In this document: positions 17,255 to 23,783 of the stretch, piece by piece
Layout: each line of letters begins with the position of its first letter
Position numbering within the stretch: the first letter of the stretch is position 1
Virus record (IMG/VR): IMGVR_UViG_3300008113_000336
Span: 1-32,157 of that record
DNA: 32,157 bases
Source: a virus
Direction: 5' to 3' (one strand)
Translations under genes and position numbers: made by a program
Notes under the pieces: model-generated
Databases searched by the model: none
What the model was told of the DNA's origin: nothing
Seen by the model: only the letters and a program-made list of their open reading frames with translations

Positions 17255-17275
17255 TAGCGGACATCATATCCGCTA
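17255..17275. promoter_or_regulatory. Palindrome TAGCGGA-N7-TCCGCTA
   Basis: Perfect 7-bp arms with a 7-nt centre, directly upstream of the first Fur-like palindrome. Probably an operator for a dimeric repressor, perhaps one of the phage's own regulators. Confidence 0.5.
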
Positions 17276-17281
17276 CGGGGG

Positions 17282-17300
17282 TGAGAATGATTCTCATTCC
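17282..17300. promoter_or_regulatory. Fur-box-like palindrome, copy 1
   Basis: TGAGAATGATTCTCA is a perfect 7-1-7 inverted repeat, followed by TTCC. It matches 12 of the 14 fixed bases of the classical Fur 7-1-7 core TGATAATNATTATCA, and the two differences are symmetric. Confidence 0.55.
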
Positions 17301-17338
17301 CGTTCTCAAAGCCTTGCCTGCCTGCTGTCCGGAGTGGA

Positions 17339-17369
17339 TTGAGAATGATTCTCATTCCTCTGTAAAGAT
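17339..17369 (+). promoter_or_regulatory. Candidate sigma70 promoter of the early operon
   Basis: TTGAGA at 17339-17344 (5/6 to TTGACA) and TAAAGAT at 17363-17369 with an 18-bp spacer; the -10 is weak. It lies about 130 bp before the first early gene and the -35 is inside Fur-like copy 2. Confidence 0.4.
17340..17358. promoter_or_regulatory. Fur-box-like palindrome, copy 2
   Basis: Identical over 19 bp to copy 1, with centres 58 bp apart. It overlaps the -35 hexamer of the best promoter candidate for the early operon, so a bound protein would block it. Confidence 0.55.
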
Positions 17370-17402
17370 TTGTGACCCTACTCTTTCCGCCCTTCGCCAG
17401 TG

Positions 17403-17416
17403 CTGCACCCGTGCAC
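17403..17416. promoter_or_regulatory. Dyad site CTGCA-CCCG-TGCAC
   Basis: One mismatch to CTGCA-N4-TGCAG. It is downstream of the candidate early promoter, so it is likely inside the leader transcript, 81 nt before the first early gene. Confidence 0.5.
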
Positions 17417-17497
17417 CTATCATGGGGACATCGACGGGCCCGCTGGAGGTCTGAGCCGTCCCTGGCCCTGCCCGTCGTCCCTATTGCTCTCTGATTC

Positions 17498-17854
17498 ATG
17501 AAGACCACCACCACCGATACGGGTGCGGCCGCCATTGCCGCATCCCTGGCGTTGGCCACCGTGCTGACCCGGGGGTTCGCCGTGTTCCTGGCCCATGGGC
17601 TGGCCCTGGCCATTGTTCTGGCTGAGCTGGTCACGGGTCGCCAGCTGATTCGCGCGGGCCAGGCACCAGCACCAGCACCAGCACCAGCACCGCCCGCGCC
17701 ACCTGTTCAGCCCCTGGTGGCAGTGCCAGCGGCCGCGGCGCCTGCCCTGGACAGCTTGCCCGTGCGCGAGCTGCGAGCCCTGGCCCGCTCTGCTGGCCAC
17801 CGCTCGCTTGCCCGCTCCGGCCGCCGATCGGAGCTGCTGGCAGCCCTGGCCTGA
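17498..17854 (+). CDS. Membrane-anchored protein with SAP/Rho-N-like tail
   Basis: 118 residues in three parts: a hydrophobic region at about 9-48 that could form one or two membrane helices; an AlaPro repeat linker (54-66) encoded by CACCAG repeats; and a C-terminal motif at about 84-118 (LPVRELRALARSAGHRSLAR, then a basic segment and ELLAAL). The last part has the helix-extension-helix look of SAP, LEM or Rho-N domains, which bind nucleic acid. As the first gene of the rightward early operon it may tether incoming or replicating DNA to the membrane. Function is inferred; similar Rho-N-tailed proteins may also exist in host genomes. Confidence 0.65.
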   Translation: MKTTTTDTGAAAIAASLALATVLTRGFAVFLAHGLALAIVLAELVTGRQLIRAGQAPAPAPAPAPPAPPVQPLVAVPAAAAPALDSLPVRELRALARSAGHRSLARSGRRSELLAALA

Positions 17855-17865
17855 TAGGCCGCAAA

Positions 17866-17883
17866 CGTCAAACACCACACCAC
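17866..17883 (+). promoter_or_regulatory. CA-rich leader motif before the sigma gene
   Basis: CGTCAAACACCACACCAC ends 6 nt before the ATG, where an SD would normally be. Related motifs occur at 18499-18515, 21459-21472, 21788-21804 and 23883-23890, each 5-8 nt before a chosen start. Confidence 0.45.
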
Positions 17884-17889
17884 GGACAC

Positions 17890-18459
17890 ATGGCTAACCG
17901 ACAGACAAAAGCTGATCGACTGATCATCGAAAACCTTCCACTCGCCGACAGGCTGGGAGCCAGTGCAGCCAACCGGCTACGCGGGCTGGCGGAGAAGGAT
18001 GACTTAATCCAGGAAGCACGAATGGCGCTTGTTTTAGCTGCCAGGAAATGTGACGAACAAAGAGAACCTACAGCTTACATTATCGCCTCGATTCGCGGAG
18101 CTATTCAGCACTACGTGAGGGATAAAGTGCGCATGGTTCGCGTCTCTCGCCGAGAGCATGAGAAGAGCCGGCCACCATTCGCCCATACCAGCCTGGATGC
18201 CTGCCTGCCGTGCGGCACTCCATTCGTGGACCTGCTGACCGCTGATCCGGTCACCACCGACCAGGCGGATGAGTCTCCAGAGGAGCTGGAGGCACTGGTG
18301 GAACAGTTGCCAGCGGCAGACGCGGCAGCGCTTCGCCTCACCCTGCTACAGGGCATGTCACTGCGGCAGGCAGGGGAAGCCCTCGGCATCTCAGTCATGA
18401 CAGCTCAGCGCAGGAAGGAACGAGCGGTCAAAGCCATCCGGGAAGCCCTGCAAGCGTGA
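17890..18459 (+). CDS. Sigma-70 family factor
   Basis: 189 residues. A region 2-like part includes DDLIQEARMALVLAARKCDE at 37-56 and AIQHYVRD at 71-78, followed by the basic VSRREHE stretch. A 60-residue linker leads to a region 4-like helix-turn-helix at about 138-186 (LPAADAAALRLTLLQGMSLR, then QAGEALGISVMTAQRRKERA). Region 1 is absent and region 3 is minimal, so this is a short alternative sigma factor. It should redirect host RNA polymerase, and would act before the phage's own polymerase is made. The CA-rich leader CGTCAAACACCACACC (17866-17881) precedes the start, with no SD. Confidence 0.8.
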   Translation: MANRQTKADRLIIENLPLADRLGASAANRLRGLAEKDDLIQEARMALVLAARKCDEQREPTAYIIASIRGAIQHYVRDKVRMVRVSRREHEKSRPPFAHTSLDACLPCGTPFVDLLTADPVTTDQADESPEELEALVEQLPAADAAALRLTLLQGMSLRQAGEALGISVMTAQRRKERAVKAIREALQA

Positions 18460-18498
18460 GATACGCGGCCAACCGGGAGCCGCACCCAATCCCGGCAA

Positions 18499-18515
18499 CG
18501 TCAAAACACCACACC
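18499..18515 (+). promoter_or_regulatory. CA-rich leader motif before the ArdC-like gene
   Basis: CGTCAAAACACCACACC ends 5 nt before the ATG. It nearly repeats the sigma-gene leader. A weak stem, CCGGGA (18473-18478) with TCCCGG (18490-18495), lies just upstream. Confidence 0.45.
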
Positions 18516-18520
18516 GCACC

Positions 18521-19468
18521 ATGACATCCACAGCGCCACGCAAACGCCGTCAATACGACGGGCCAACGAGTGAGGAAGTTCTAGTCAATAATCTTATTGA
18601 ATTGATGGAAAGTAGCGAGCTTCCGCCCTGGCGTCGCCCATGGTCTGCCGTCAGCGGTTCCCATCGAAACCTGCTCACCGGGCACGAATACAGGGGCAGC
18701 AACCCGATTCTGTTGGAGATTGCAAGCCTCTGCGGTGGGCATCACCTGCCCCTGTGGCTGGGCGCCAGCCAGGCCAAGCAGCGCGGGTGGTTTCCCAAAA
18801 AGGGCACAAAGGCGGCAAGGATCGTGCGGCCACAGCTGAACAGCAGGGAAGAGGAGAATCCTCAGACAGGCGAGAAAGAATTGAAATCATGGGTTAGCTA
18901 TAAAATCGTGTGCGTTTTCAACGTGAACGATCTACAGGGAGTCGATGATGCCTCGCGGGATTCCCTCGCGGCGGCGATCCTCTCCCAGCTGGATGGCCAG
19001 CTTGTGCCTGAGGCCGCAGAGCGCCACGATCGAGCCGAGGCCTGCCTGAGTGCCTGGGATGTGACGACCACCTGGGGTGGCCAGAAGGCCTACTACCTGC
19101 GGTCGTCCGACACGATCCACATGCCAGCCCGCGAGACGTTCCTCGATCGCGAGCTCTGCTACTCCACCTGGGCCCATGAGACGGCTCACAGCACCGGCCA
19201 CGAGAGCAGGCTCGCGCGGACCTTTGGGGTGGTGGCCGAACCGGAATATGCCCGGGAGGAACTGGTGGCCGAGCTGGCCTGTGTGCTGATCTGCTACCGG
19301 CTCCAGGTGGGCACAGAGATGCAGGACCACGCGTCCTATCTGAAGGCCTGGGCGGGAATGCTTCGCGATGGCGGGGCGCGCGTGTTGTTCAAGGTGCTGA
19401 CCGATGCGCGACGCGCGGCAGATCTGATCTGCCCTGAAGAGGCTCAGGAGGAGACCGCGGAAGGCTGA
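18521..19468 (+). CDS. ardC: ArdC-type anti-restriction protein
   Basis: 315 residues. The N-terminal half carries the ArdC pattern: a helix with PPWRRPW, then NLLTGHEYRGSNPILL and WLGASQAKQRGWFPKKGTKA, a domain linked to ssDNA binding. The C-terminal half is a zincin with HETAH at 219-223 followed by STGHESRL, then EYAREELVAEL, which holds the likely third zinc ligand. In plasmids such proteins protect incoming DNA from restriction. With the ParB-zincin virion protein, this is a second zincin in the window. It lies in the early operon behind the sigma gene. Confidence 0.88.
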   Translation: MTSTAPRKRRQYDGPTSEEVLVNNLIELMESSELPPWRRPWSAVSGSHRNLLTGHEYRGSNPILLEIASLCGGHHLPLWLGASQAKQRGWFPKKGTKAARIVRPQLNSREEENPQTGEKELKSWVSYKIVCVFNVNDLQGVDDASRDSLAAAILSQLDGQLVPEAAERHDRAEACLSAWDVTTTWGGQKAYYLRSSDTIHMPARETFLDRELCYSTWAHETAHSTGHESRLARTFGVVAEPEYAREELVAELACVLICYRLQVGTEMQDHASYLKAWAGMLRDGGARVLFKVLTDARRAADLICPEEAQEETAEG

Positions 19469-19536
19469 AGGCTGAAGGCATCTCAGGGGGCAGCTGCCCC
19501 CTCTGCTGCCCTCAGCAGCATTCACTTCAACATCAC
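19469..19536. other. Palindromic gap between ArdC-like and ASCH genes
   Basis: GGGGGCAGCTGCCCCC is a perfect palindrome near 19485-19500, followed by CTGCTG-CCCT-CAGCAG near 19503-19518. Two stems in a row suggest a processing site or weak terminator; there is no U-tract. Confidence 0.4.
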
Positions 19537-20040
19537 ATGGAAATCATGACGACTGAAATCAGGGAGAGGCCGATCTTGTTCAATAGCGAGATGGTGCGGG
19601 CGATCTTGAGGCGGAGAAAAACGCAGACGCGGCGGGTGGTGAAAACGAAGACCAGCCAATGCCCCTACGGAAAGCCTGGCGATTGGCTGTGGGTGCGGGA
19701 GAGGTTCGCCGCCCCGCATGATTGTGACCATCTAAAACCAAGTGAGATTCCAAAGGGGACAAGGATTTACTATCCGGCAACAGAGGATACAGGCGGCCTG
19801 CTGATGCGACCGTCGATTTTCATGCCCCGCTGGGCTAGTCGCGTCAGCTTGCAAATCACAGATGTCAGAAAAGAGAAGCTGAGCACAATCACTGCGGACG
19901 ACGCCATGGCAGAAGGCTGCCCAAGTATTGGATGGTTTTTTGAGCTATGGGAAGCCATCCACGGACCCGGATCCTCCGTGCTTCATGACCCATTGGTCTG
20001 GGTCGTGGAATTTCTTCCAGAGGGGGAGCTTGCCAAATGA
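19537..20040 (+). CDS. ASCH/PUA-like phage protein
   Basis: 167 residues, or 164 from ATG 19546. It has the sequence layout of a common phage family sometimes labelled morphogenetic protein: RPILFNSEMVRAIL, RRRKTQTRRVVK, a YGKPGDWLWVRERF segment, then MPRWASRVSLQITDVR and a C-terminal LVWVVEF. The fold is ASCH, a PUA-like beta barrel thought to bind RNA or modified bases. The exact role in phages is not established. The gene is coupled to the next by ATGA. Confidence 0.8.
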   Translation: MEIMTTEIRERPILFNSEMVRAILRRRKTQTRRVVKTKTSQCPYGKPGDWLWVRERFAAPHDCDHLKPSEIPKGTRIYYPATEDTGGLLMRPSIFMPRWASRVSLQITDVRKEKLSTITADDAMAEGCPSIGWFFELWEAIHGPGSSVLHDPLVWVVEFLPEGELAK

Positions 20041-20579
20041 GCAAAAACGAAACACGCCTGCCACTGAATGAGGCAAGGATGATTGCCGAGCGGGTGGTTG
20101 CCGAGCTGGAGCCTCACTGTTGGATGATCAGCATCGCTGGAAGCATTCGCCGAGAGCGTCCGACCATCGGTGACATTGAAATCGTGTGCGTGCCAAAGCC
20201 GTACGACGCCTCGCCGCTGTTTCAGTCTGGCATCGCCACGGTTGTGAACCAGTGGGAAAAAATCCGGGGCGAGCTGCCCTGCAGGTACACCCAGCGAATC
20301 CTGCCCGAGGGGATGAAGCTGGACCTGTTCATGGTCGATCCTGAAGGGTATGGCTTGCAGCTGGCGATCCGCACTGGCTCCGACAACTGGTGTCGAGGGG
20401 TGCTCGCAAGGGCCTGGGTTCGCGCAGGATTCCGTTCCAAGGATGGCTTACTGCGCCGCGTTGTCAACAAGAACGGGGTTTACTCACTGGGTTCCGTAGT
20501 GCCGACACGCACTGAGCGCGAGCTGTTCGAGATTATCGACCTGCCGTGGGTTGAGCCTGTAGACCGTGAATTCCCTTAA
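20037..20579 (+). CDS. Pol beta-like nucleotidyltransferase
   Basis: 180 residues matching the palm and thumb of family X DNA polymerases. GSIRR starts at 35, GDIE supplies D46 and E48, KLDLF supplies D96, and TGSDNW at 113-118 followed by an arginine-rich helix matches the Pol beta segment TGSDIF. All three metal-binding acids are therefore present (Asp/Glu/Asp). There is no 8-kDa lyase or HhH domain, so this is a minimal enzyme. It may repair or extend DNA ends, or add nucleotides to another substrate. The start overlaps the ASCH gene (ATGA). Confidence 0.8.
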   Translation: MSKNETRLPLNEARMIAERVVAELEPHCWMISIAGSIRRERPTIGDIEIVCVPKPYDASPLFQSGIATVVNQWEKIRGELPCRYTQRILPEGMKLDLFMVDPEGYGLQLAIRTGSDNWCRGVLARAWVRAGFRSKDGLLRRVVNKNGVYSLGSVVPTRTERELFEIIDLPWVEPVDREFP

Positions 20580-20595
20580 ATTCAGGAGAACCACA

Positions 20596-20802
20596 ATGCG
20601 CACCATTTCAATCGCCGTCACGGAAGCAGAGGCCGCAGAGGCTCTGCCGCTGTTGATGCGACACGCCGAACAACTGAATGAAATGCGAAGCCAGGAAATC
20701 TTGCATTGCGAGCCAGGCGACGACGCCTGGGAGCGAACAGGAAGAAGGCTTGCAAGTACAAATAAAATGATCATGCAATTATCTCAGCTGACAGTATCAT
20801 GA
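20596..20802 (+). CDS. Small helical protein, unknown
   Basis: 68 residues from ATG 20596, with AGGAG 7 nt upstream; the longer frame from 20566 lacks such a site. The sequence is mostly helical and acidic (TEAEAAEALPLLMRHAEQLN). No family is recognised. The stop overlaps the next gene as ATGA. Confidence 0.6.
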   Translation: MRTISIAVTEAEAAEALPLLMRHAEQLNEMRSQEILHCEPGDDAWERTGRRLASTNKMIMQLSQLTVS

Positions 20803-20996
20803 CCACCATTCTTGCTGCTTGTGTTTTATGGATTCCCTTGTATTGCGTGGGGCTGATAGTTCAAAGCTTCCGAACGTCGCCTCGGCACGGAAGCAGGCGC
20901 CAGCTGGAGGAGCTGGAAATTCAGGCCTGGAACAATCGGCGCCTGCAGCGGATGCATCGCTTCAACCAGGCCTACCAGCGGCGGAGGAGATCATGA
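20799..20996 (+). CDS. Small single-pass membrane protein
   Basis: 65 residues: a hydrophobic N-terminus (about 3-24, TILAACVLWIPLYCVGLIVQ) and a very basic, Arg-rich C-terminal half likely in the cytoplasm, perhaps touching nucleic acid. It is coupled on both sides by ATGA overlaps. Function unknown. Confidence 0.6.
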   Translation: MTTILAACVLWIPLYCVGLIVQSFRTSPRHGSRRQLEELEIQAWNNRRLQRMHRFNQAYQRRRRS

Positions 20997-21349
20997 GCCA
21001 AGACCTGGCCCGTGGCCTTGCCGAGTGGCTGGGGGAGGTGCGGAGCGTTGCGCCCGGGCTTTCCCTGGCTGCGCTGGAAGCCTTCCTATGGGTTGGCAGC
21101 GGGTCCGACTCCTCGGACGCAGTGCATACCCGAATGGTGGCCGGTGCGCCCCTGGCCAAGCCAACGGTCACCCGTGCCCTGGGTCTGCTGCGGGGGCGGG
21201 GGCAGTGGAGGTCTGACCACTGGGTCACGCCGCTGGACTGGCTGGAGGGGAGGCCCCATCCCCACGTTGCGCGAGCGATCGCTTATCGACTGTCCAGGAA
21301 GGGGCGGAAGATTCTAGCCTCGCTTAGTACGCTTGTTCTACCATCATGA
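20993..21349 (+). CDS. Winged-helix regulator 1
   Basis: 118 residues from ATG 20993, which has GGAGGAGA just upstream and overlaps the prior stop (ATGA). Helices at the N-terminus (LSLAALEAFLWVG) lead into a recognition-helix pattern (PLAKPTVTRALGLLRGRG), then a wing and a final helix (YRLSRKGRKILASL), the layout of MarR-like winged-helix proteins. It may bind a palindrome as a dimer and be part of the lysis-lysogeny switch, given the nearby second regulator, integrase and KilA-N gene. Confidence 0.65.
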   Translation: MSQDLARGLAEWLGEVRSVAPGLSLAALEAFLWVGSGSDSSDAVHTRMVAGAPLAKPTVTRALGLLRGRGQWRSDHWVTPLDWLEGRPHPHVARAIAYRLSRKGRKILASLSTLVLPS

Positions 21350-21624
21350 CCCGGCTTGTGTTTGGCCTTGCCATCCCTCAGGTTTTCCGGCCCGGCTGGG
21401 CGGGGGTCACTATCCACGTACGGGAAGGAACCCCTTACATACACTGGTGGAAGACAGAGCGTCACAACCACCTAGGACCATGGGTTTTTTGGAGCTACAG
21501 AGGTGCATTGGCCTTTTCGCGGTGCTTGATCCGCAGATGCCTTTGCATTTCATGCAGATCTTTCTGCACGTGGCTCAGGGGCCCGCAGAAGGGCTCACGT
21601 ATCGGGAGCTGGAGGAGGCGATGA
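21346..21624 (+). CDS. Possible small protein overlapping regulator 2
   Basis: 92 residues starting in an ATGA overlap with the previous gene. The first 45 residues (up to HNHLGPW) read like a real protein and fill an otherwise empty stretch. After 21480 the frame overlaps the second regulator and becomes Cys/Arg/Trp-rich, as expected of out-of-frame reading. Either a short gene with a long overlap or a chance frame. Confidence 0.35.
   Translation: MTRLVFGLAIPQVFRPGWAGVTIHVREGTPYIHWWKTERHNHLGPWVFWSYRGALAFSRCLIRRCLCISCRSFCTWLRGPQKGSRIGSWRRR
21459..21472 (+). promoter_or_regulatory. CA-rich leader motif before regulator 2
   Basis: GCGTCACAACCACC ends 7 nt before the chosen ATG at 21480. It is a variant of the leader before the sigma and ArdC-like genes. 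Confidence 0.35.
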
Positions 21625-21863
21625 GCCTCACCAACTCGAGTGTCTCCCGAACACTCGATGCCCTGGGAGAGGAGCACAGAAAGGGGTACCGAGGCTATGG
21701 CCTCATCGAAAGGAAGCCAGACCCTGCCGACTCCCGACGGCTACGGGTCTTCCTTTCCGCCAGGGGCCACGCCCTGGCCAACCAAATCGTCAACCACACC
21801 ACACAAGACAGTGAAAACAGGATCAGTGAGGCGAGACCCCAGCGGCCGGGGGTGGATCGCTGA
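21480..21863 (+). CDS. MarR-like regulator 2
   Basis: 127 residues from ATG 21480; longer in-frame starts lack support. It has the MarR pattern: a first helix ending QIFLHVAQG, then LTYRELEEAMSLTNSSVSRT as helix-turn-helix, a wing with LIERKPDPADSRRLRVFLS, and a last helix GHALANQIVNHT. DSRRLRVFLSARG corresponds to the usual MarR DxRxxxxxLTxxG signature. It probably controls neighbouring genes as a dimer. It overlaps the integrase start by 53 bp, which may tie expression of the two. Confidence 0.75.
   Translation: MGFLELQRCIGLFAVLDPQMPLHFMQIFLHVAQGPAEGLTYRELEEAMSLTNSSVSRTLDALGEEHRKGYRGYGLIERKPDPADSRRLRVFLSARGHALANQIVNHTTQDSENRISEARPQRPGVDR
21788..21804 (+). promoter_or_regulatory. CA-rich leader motif before the integrase
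   Basis: CGTCAACCACACCACAC ends 6 nt before the GTG at 21811 and is the main reason for choosing that start. It lies inside the end of regulator 2. Confidence 0.4.
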
Positions 21864-22818
21864 CGTCAGCATCGACGGCAGAAGGAAGACCGCGCGCGCG
21901 AGCACCAAGGCCGAGGCCGAGGCCAAGCGCAGAGGCCTCCTGCAGGCGCTGCTCGACGGCCCGCCGGCGTCGCGCCCACGGCCTGCCGCGGCCTTCACCT
22001 TGGCGGATGCCCGCCGGCTGAGCCTTCAGGTCCGCTGGGCCGGCAAGGCCTATGAGCGAACTGCGGCCATTTTCTCTCAGGCCGTCCTCGATGGGCTGGG
22101 CGAGGACCTGGGGGTGGAGGAGGTGACGCCACCCATGGTGATCGCCTGGCGTCAGAAGCTCCTCGATGGGGGGAACACCCCATCCACGGTCAACAAGAAA
22201 GTCTCCGCCCTCGCGGCGATGCTTCGGGACGCGGTGAACTGCGGCCACCTGGCTGCCATGCCGAGCCTGCCCCAGCAGCTCAGCCCGGGCGGCCATCGGG
22301 ACCGGGTGTTCCAGCCCGAGGAGACAGCCATGTTGTGCCGCTGGTTTGAACAGGCGGGCCACCCCGCCGCGGCCGATCTGCTGGTGTTCCTGCTGGAGAC
22401 GGCGGCCCGGTGGGGGGAGGCGGAGAGGTTGCGTGGGCGAGACATCAACTTGGAGGGCAGGAAATGCACCTTCTGGCGCACGAAGAACGGGGATCCCCGG
22501 ACCATCCCCCTCACAAGGCGGGCGGTCGATGCCCTGGAGCGCAACATGCCCCCGAAGGAGACCCACAGGATCTGGCCTTACAGCTACCTGCAGTACAACA
22601 GGCTCTTCAACAAGGCGATCGCCAGCGCGGGGCTGGGAGGCTCTGGCCTGACGGTGCACATCACCCGCCACACGGCGGCAACCCGGATGGCCGAGGGGGG
22701 CGTGAGCCAGGCACAGCTCATGGCCTACGGGGGGTGGCGGAGCCTGGCAGCTGTTCAGCGCTACATGCACGTGCAGACGGAGCGGTTGGCAGATTGCGTC
22801 AAGGCTCTGGAGGGGTGA
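21811..22818 (+). CDS. int: Tyrosine recombinase / integrase
   Basis: 335 residues from GTG 21811, chosen because an AP2-like N-terminal arm-binding domain (VRRDPSGRGWIADVSIDGRR) begins there. The catalytic domain has all expected residues: R200 (AARWGEAERL), K225, H283 and R286 (HITRHTAAT), W309 in the GGW position often held by His, and the nucleophile Y318 (VQRYMHV). It should join attP to the host attB. The likely attP core, a tRNA-Leu fragment, is about 0.9 kb downstream beyond the KilA-N gene. Confidence 0.93.
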   Translation: MKTGSVRRDPSGRGWIADVSIDGRRKTARASTKAEAEAKRRGLLQALLDGPPASRPRPAAAFTLADARRLSLQVRWAGKAYERTAAIFSQAVLDGLGEDLGVEEVTPPMVIAWRQKLLDGGNTPSTVNKKVSALAAMLRDAVNCGHLAAMPSLPQQLSPGGHRDRVFQPEETAMLCRWFEQAGHPAAADLLVFLLETAARWGEAERLRGRDINLEGRKCTFWRTKNGDPRTIPLTRRAVDALERNMPPKETHRIWPYSYLQYNRLFNKAIASAGLGGSGLTVHITRHTAATRMAEGGVSQAQLMAYGGWRSLAAVQRYMHVQTERLADCVKALEG

Positions 22819-23014
22819 GCGCTACCCTGGCGCGGCCGGGTCGGCGCGGATACAAGACCTCCTTGAGGGAAGCAGCGCAGGGGTGGGTGGCTTCTTGGGG
22901 CTGCCCTGAAACCCCATCGGAGACCCGGCTTTAACTTTTGCAACGGCGGCGCCAGGCACCCGCTATGCTTCCGATGCTCGCTGGCGACAGCGGGTGTTCC
23001 AAGAAGCAACCACA

Positions 23015-23623
23015 ATGAAAAGCTCCGCGCTGGTGACCCGTTCGTGGAACGGGCACGCCATTCAACGCCGTCGTTCTGATGGCTATGTCAATGCCACGGC
23101 CATGGCCAAGGCGGCTGGGCGCCAGTTGTGCCATTACATGGCCAACAGGCGCTCAAGCGAGTATTCGCAAGCGCTTGCAGGCGTAATCGGAATTCCGATG
23201 ACGGCCCTTGTGGAGTCGATCCAGGGCGGACGGGCCGACCTGCAGGGCACTTGGGTGCATCCCCGCCTCGCGGTGGACATCGCCCGCTGGATCTCCCCCG
23301 AGTTCGCCGTCTGGATGGATGGCTGGATCCTGGAGGAGCTGGAGACCAGCTCGCGCGAAGCCGCGGCGCCAGCGGTCCCTTTCACACGGGAAGAGCTGTC
23401 CGGCCTGATGGGTCTGGTCTGCAACGAGATCTCCGAAACAGCCGGCCGGGTGGGCTGCTTCTCAGGGTTCCCCTGGTCCAGCGGATCGTTGGATGATGCG
23501 CATGGATTGATGGAAAGGATCAAGGGCTATGTGGGAATTGCCGACCGGATTCTTCCCATGATCAGACCTGCGGTTCCCGGTGAACTGGGAGGGCCAAGGG
23601 GCTCCGCTCATCGCCAAACGTAG
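23015..23623 (+). CDS. KilA-N domain protein (antirepressor type)
   Basis: 202 residues from ATG 23015, preceded by AAGAAGCAACCACA. The KilA-N domain fills the first 105 or so residues: GYVNATAMAKAAGRQLCHYM, then the WVHPRLAVDIARWISPEFAV signature and a WMDGWILEEL ending. Phage KilA-N proteins bind DNA and often act as antirepressors or host-inhibiting factors. The C-terminal half is not recognised. The 196-bp gap before it (22819-23014) has a possible -10 TATGCT near 22970 but no well-spaced -35. Confidence 0.85.
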   Translation: MKSSALVTRSWNGHAIQRRRSDGYVNATAMAKAAGRQLCHYMANRRSSEYSQALAGVIGIPMTALVESIQGGRADLQGTWVHPRLAVDIARWISPEFAVWMDGWILEELETSSREAAAPAVPFTREELSGLMGLVCNEISETAGRVGCFSGFPWSSGSLDDAHGLMERIKGYVGIADRILPMIRPAVPGELGGPRGSAHRQT

Positions 23624-23645
23624 GCGCATCTACCAGGCCCCGCCT

Positions 23646-23697
23646 TGATGCGTCATTGATGCCGCAGCACGCTTGCCGGCGCATCAGTGACGCATCA
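23646..23697. repeat. 17-bp inverted repeat beside attP
   Basis: The left arm (23646-23662) and right arm (23681-23697) match at 16 of 17 positions around an 18-bp centre. Each arm holds two GATGC/GCATC units, and a further GCATC lies at about 23627. Possible integrase or excisionase arm sites, or a long RNA stem after the KilA-N gene. There is no U-tract after it. Confidence 0.6.
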
Positions 23698-23731
23698 GCT
23701 AGGTTGGCCAAACCCCAGTCGGGGTCAGTAA

Positions 23732-23774
<43 letters not shown>

Positions 23775-23783
23775 TTCTCAGCC

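Larger units (their letters stand above)
16527..17497. other. Divergent control region, possible origin
   Basis: 970 bp without a convincing gene, between the leftward RepL-to-terL operon and the rightward early operon. From left to right it holds a DnaA-box-like TGTGGAAAA (16625-16633, one mismatch), a perfect inverted repeat (16681-16701), degenerate 9-nt tandem repeats (16768-16850), alternative GC hairpins (16865-16915), a one-mismatch dyad copy at 17047-17060 (CTGCA-CCAC-TCCAG), palindromes at 17255-17354, and a dyad site at 17403. Open frames across it have poor starts and odd composition. Either an origin or a genetic-switch region would fit. Confidence 0.5.

Noticed and set aside
17017-17634. 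205-residue frame on the minus strand across the control region
   Set aside because: Composition is repetitive and follows the palindromes (NENHSHP twice); it covers the early promoter and runs antisense into the first early gene, with no SD.
22925-22980. Sigma70 promoter before the KilA-N gene (TTGCAA and TATGCT)
   Set aside because: The spacer is about 20 bp, too long, and no better pair is seen.
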